Shown here: positions 31,373-33,170 of the stretch, one piece after another | Layout of the letters: each line of letters opens with the position of its first letter | How positions within the stretch are numbered: the first letter of the stretch is position 1 | NCBI GenBank assembly: GCA_015229005.1 | Contig: JADGCL010000032.1 | Span: 1-33,170, forward strand | Source of the DNA: Magnetococcales bacterium | GTDB taxonomy: Bacteria > Pseudomonadota > Magnetococcia > Magnetococcales > JADGCL01 | Length of the DNA stretch: 33,170 nucleotides | Reading direction: 5' to 3' | Program-made: the position numbers and the translations under genes | The notes under the pieces: generated by a model | The model's database searches: none | Told to the model about the DNA's origin: nothing | The model's input: the letters and a program-made list of their open reading frames with translations, nothing else

Positions 31373-33170
31373 ATGGCGCCCCGGAGGGCGATCCTCTCCT
31401 GCGACGAACCGGTCGGGGTCGATCCGGGCTGGGTGGAGCGGTATCGCGCCAAGGTGGTGACCTGCGAGGAGGCGGTCGGGATCGTGAGACCCGGGCAGCG
31501 GATATTCCTGGGGACCGGGTGTGCGCAGCCGATTCCGCTGGTACTGGGATTGATGGGGCGTTCCGCCACCCTGGCGGGAAACGAGATCGTCGACCTGTTC
31601 ACTTTCGGAGAGGCCCCCTACGCGCGTCGGGAGTGGGGGGATATCCTGCACCTCAACACCTTTTTCGTGGCGAGCAATGTCCGCGAGTTGATCCAATCGG
31701 GGGTCGGGGCCTATACCCCCGTTGCCCTCTCCGACATTCCCCGCCTCTTTGCCTCCGGTCAGCTCGTTATTGATGTTGCCCTGATTCAGGTATCGCCGCC
31801 CGATCAGCTGGGGCGGTGCAGTCTGGGGGTGTCGGTGGACATCGTCGCTGCCGCCATTCGCCAGGCGACGACGGTGATCGCCCAGGTGAATGCCAGGATG
31901 CCCCGGACCCTGGGGGAGAGTTTCGTCCCGGTGACCGATCTCGACTGGTTGGTGCCCATCGATCACCCCCTGCCGGAATACCCCGGGGAGGGAAAAGAGC
32001 CGGTGGTGGAGGCCGTTGCTCGGAACATCGCTTCTCTGGTCGAGGATGGGGCGACCCTGGAGGTCGGGGTCGGGCCGATTCCCCAGGAGACCCTGAACCA
32101 TCTGGGGACCCGCCGACATTTGGGGATCCATTCGGAGATGATCACCGATTCGGTGATCGCTCCCTGGGAGGCGGGAGTGCTGGATGGGAGTCGGAAGAGC
32201 CTGGATCGCGGACGTATCGTCGCGAGCTGCTGCATGGGGAGTCGCCGCCTCTACGAGTTGGTCCACAACAATCCTGCGTTTTGTTTCCGACCGACGGAAT
32301 ATGTCAACGACGCCGCCGTCATCGGCCAACACCATCGCCTGGTTGCGATCAATGCGGCCTTCGAGGTGGATTTGACCGGGCAGGTTTGCGCGGCGTCGAA
32401 CGGGGGCGGGATATATTCGGGGATCGGCGGTCACGCCGATTTCAACCGGATCGCGGTTCGTACCCCGGGGGGCAAGTCCATCATCGGTCTTGCCTCGACC
32501 GACCCGACCGGGAAGCTTTCCCGCATCGTCGTTCGGCTGGCCCCCGGGGCCGAGGTGGTGTCCACCCGCAGTGATGCCCACTATGTGGTCACCGAACACG
32601 GGGTGGCCTATCTGCACGGGAAGTCCGTTCAGGAACGGGCGCTCTCGCTGATTGGTCTGGCGCACCCCGATTTTCGCGAGCGACTGTTACAGGAGGCGAT
32701 GGATTTACACTATATTCACCCGCAATTGGCCGATGTGCGCGGGAGGGATATTTATGGTCACCAGGAGTATCATGCCGTCATGGATCTTGGTTCCGTCCAT
32801 ATCCTGTTTCGCATGATTCAGCCGAATGATGACCAGCCGGTGCGGGATTTCTTTTTTTCTTTATCCGAGCAGAGTCTTTACAATAGATTCATGATCCACG
32901 TCAAGCGGATGACCTTTCAGAGAATCAAGGATTTGATTTTCATCGACCACCGCCAGGCGGTGGCCTTGATCGGGGTGATTCCGGTGGCGGAACATCGCGA
33001 AGAGATCATCGCTTTCGGCGGCTATTTTCTGGAGTCGGTCAGGAACCGGGCCGAGGTGGCCCTGGTCGTTCGGGATGAGTGGCAGGGGAAGAAGATCGGA
33101 ATGTTTCTGTTCGGCAAGTTGGTCTTGTTGGCCCGCCGCAATGGGGTGAGCCGGTTCACGGCGACGGTAT
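31373..33170 (+). CDS. Acetyl-CoA hydrolase/CoA-transferase fused to a GNAT acetyltransferase domain (3' end missing)
   Basis: Open from ATG 31373 (GGAGGGG just upstream) to the window edge, 599 codons. Residues about 25-455 are an acetyl-CoA hydrolase/4-hydroxybutyrate CoA-transferase domain: RPGQRIFLGTGCAQPIPLVL, IQVSPPDQLGRCSLG, LEVGVGPIPQETLNHL, GIHSEMITD, INAAFEVDLTGQVCAAS and YVVTEHGVAYLHGKSVQERA. E255 in HSEM is the likely CoA-thioester-forming glutamate by analogy with 4-hydroxybutyrate CoA-transferase. From about residue 481 a GNAT domain begins; ALVVRDEWQGKKIGMFLF is its acetyl-CoA loop, with Lys where a Gly is usual. Such fusions are known but their function is little understood. 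It directly follows acs. Confidence 0.9.
   Translation, partial: MAPRRAILSCDEPVGVDPGWVERYRAKVVTCEEAVGIVRPGQRIFLGTGCAQPIPLVLGLMGRSATLAGNEIVDLFTFGEAPYARREWGDILHLNTFFVASNVRELIQSGVGAYTPVALSDIPRLFASGQLVIDVALIQVSPPDQLGRCSLGVSVDIVAAAIRQATTVIAQVNARMPRTLGESFVPVTDLDWLVPIDHPLPEYPGEGKEPVVEAVARNIASLVEDGATLEVGVGPIPQETLNHLGTRRHLGIHSEMITDSVIAPWEAGVLDGSRKSLDRGRIVASCCMGSRRLYELVHNNPAFCFRPTEYVNDAAVIGQHHRLVAINAAFEVDLTGQVCAASNGGGIYSGIGGHADFNRIAVRTPGGKSIIGLASTDPTGKLSRIVVRLAPGAEVVSTRSDAHYVVTEHGVAYLHGKSVQERALSLIGLAHPDFRERLLQEAMDLHYIHPQLADVRGRDIYGHQEYHAVMDLGSVHILFRMIQPNDDQPVRDFFFSLSEQSLYNRFMIHVKRMTFQRIKDLIFIDHRQAVALIGVIPVAEHREEIIAFGGYFLESVRNRAEVALVVRDEWQGKKIGMFLFGKLVLLARRNGVSRFTATV

Noticed and set aside
30755-32665. 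Minus-strand open frame of 636 codons
   Set aside because: It is antisense to acs and the CoA-transferase gene, both strongly supported; the composition is that of a shadow frame.
1-33170. CRISPR array, tRNA or rRNA genes, insertion sequences, attachment sites
   Set aside because: Reading both strands, I found no regularly spaced repeats, no tRNA cloverleaf or rRNA sequence, no transposase or integrase motifs and no long flanking direct repeats.

Overview
The window is about 33 kb of GC-rich bacterial chromosome carrying mostly housekeeping genes on both strands. I see no rRNA, tRNA, CRISPR array, insertion sequence or phage gene. The gene types (long PstC and PstA permeases, a ParE of alphaproteobacterial type, a long LeuA, ThyX, a fused NnrE/NnrD) suggest a proteobacterium, perhaps an alphaproteobacterium or a deep relative such as the Magnetococcia. 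That placement is inference from remembered family resemblance, not a search.

Layout. Positions 1-933 (+) hold the end of hemC and all of hemD (tetrapyrrole synthesis), closed by a hairpin-rich spacer. Positions 1058-8710 (-) read, in transcription order, pstC-pstA-pstB-phoU (phosphate import and its regulator, without pstS), then a tightly coupled ATPase plus HNH nuclease pair resembling the Septu (PtuA/PtuB) anti-phage system, then a small unrecognised protein with a CGCGGGGG motif, then a MutT-like Nudix hydrolase. Positions 9057-12330 (-) hold parE, infA (TTG start, with its own likely promoter) and a secreted LolA-like protein. Positions 12439-13089 (+) encode a membrane-anchored protein with a SWIM-like zinc motif. 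Positions 13111-14025 (-) encode an ABC-2 type ATPase with no permease beside it.

Positions 14219-19555 (+) hold nnrD (metabolite repair), thyX-trmB (overlapping) and argJ with a YrfG-like HAD phosphatase (overlapping). A 339-base leader then precedes leuA. It contains a 26-codon ORF with seven leucine codons, most in tandem pairs, followed by stem-loops: a probable leucine-responsive attenuator. After leuA come a 16-bp stem-loop, glgB with an intrinsic terminator, and on the opposite strand a response regulator with a GGEEF diguanylate cyclase domain.

Positions 25679-29326 (+) form a visibly AT-richer block of one GT4 glycosyltransferase and two different radical SAM enzymes (one with a B12-binding-like N-terminus, one SPASM-like). 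It looks like an acquired surface-glycan or small-molecule pathway fragment. The window ends with acs (acetyl-CoA synthetase) and a CoA-transferase fused to a GNAT domain, an acetate/acetyl-CoA module cut by the window edge.

The items most worth following up are the Septu-like pair behind phoU, the leucine leader before leuA, the glycosyltransferase/radical SAM block, the CoA-transferase-GNAT fusion beside acs, and the two small unrecognised proteins (CGCGGGGG and SWIM-like).
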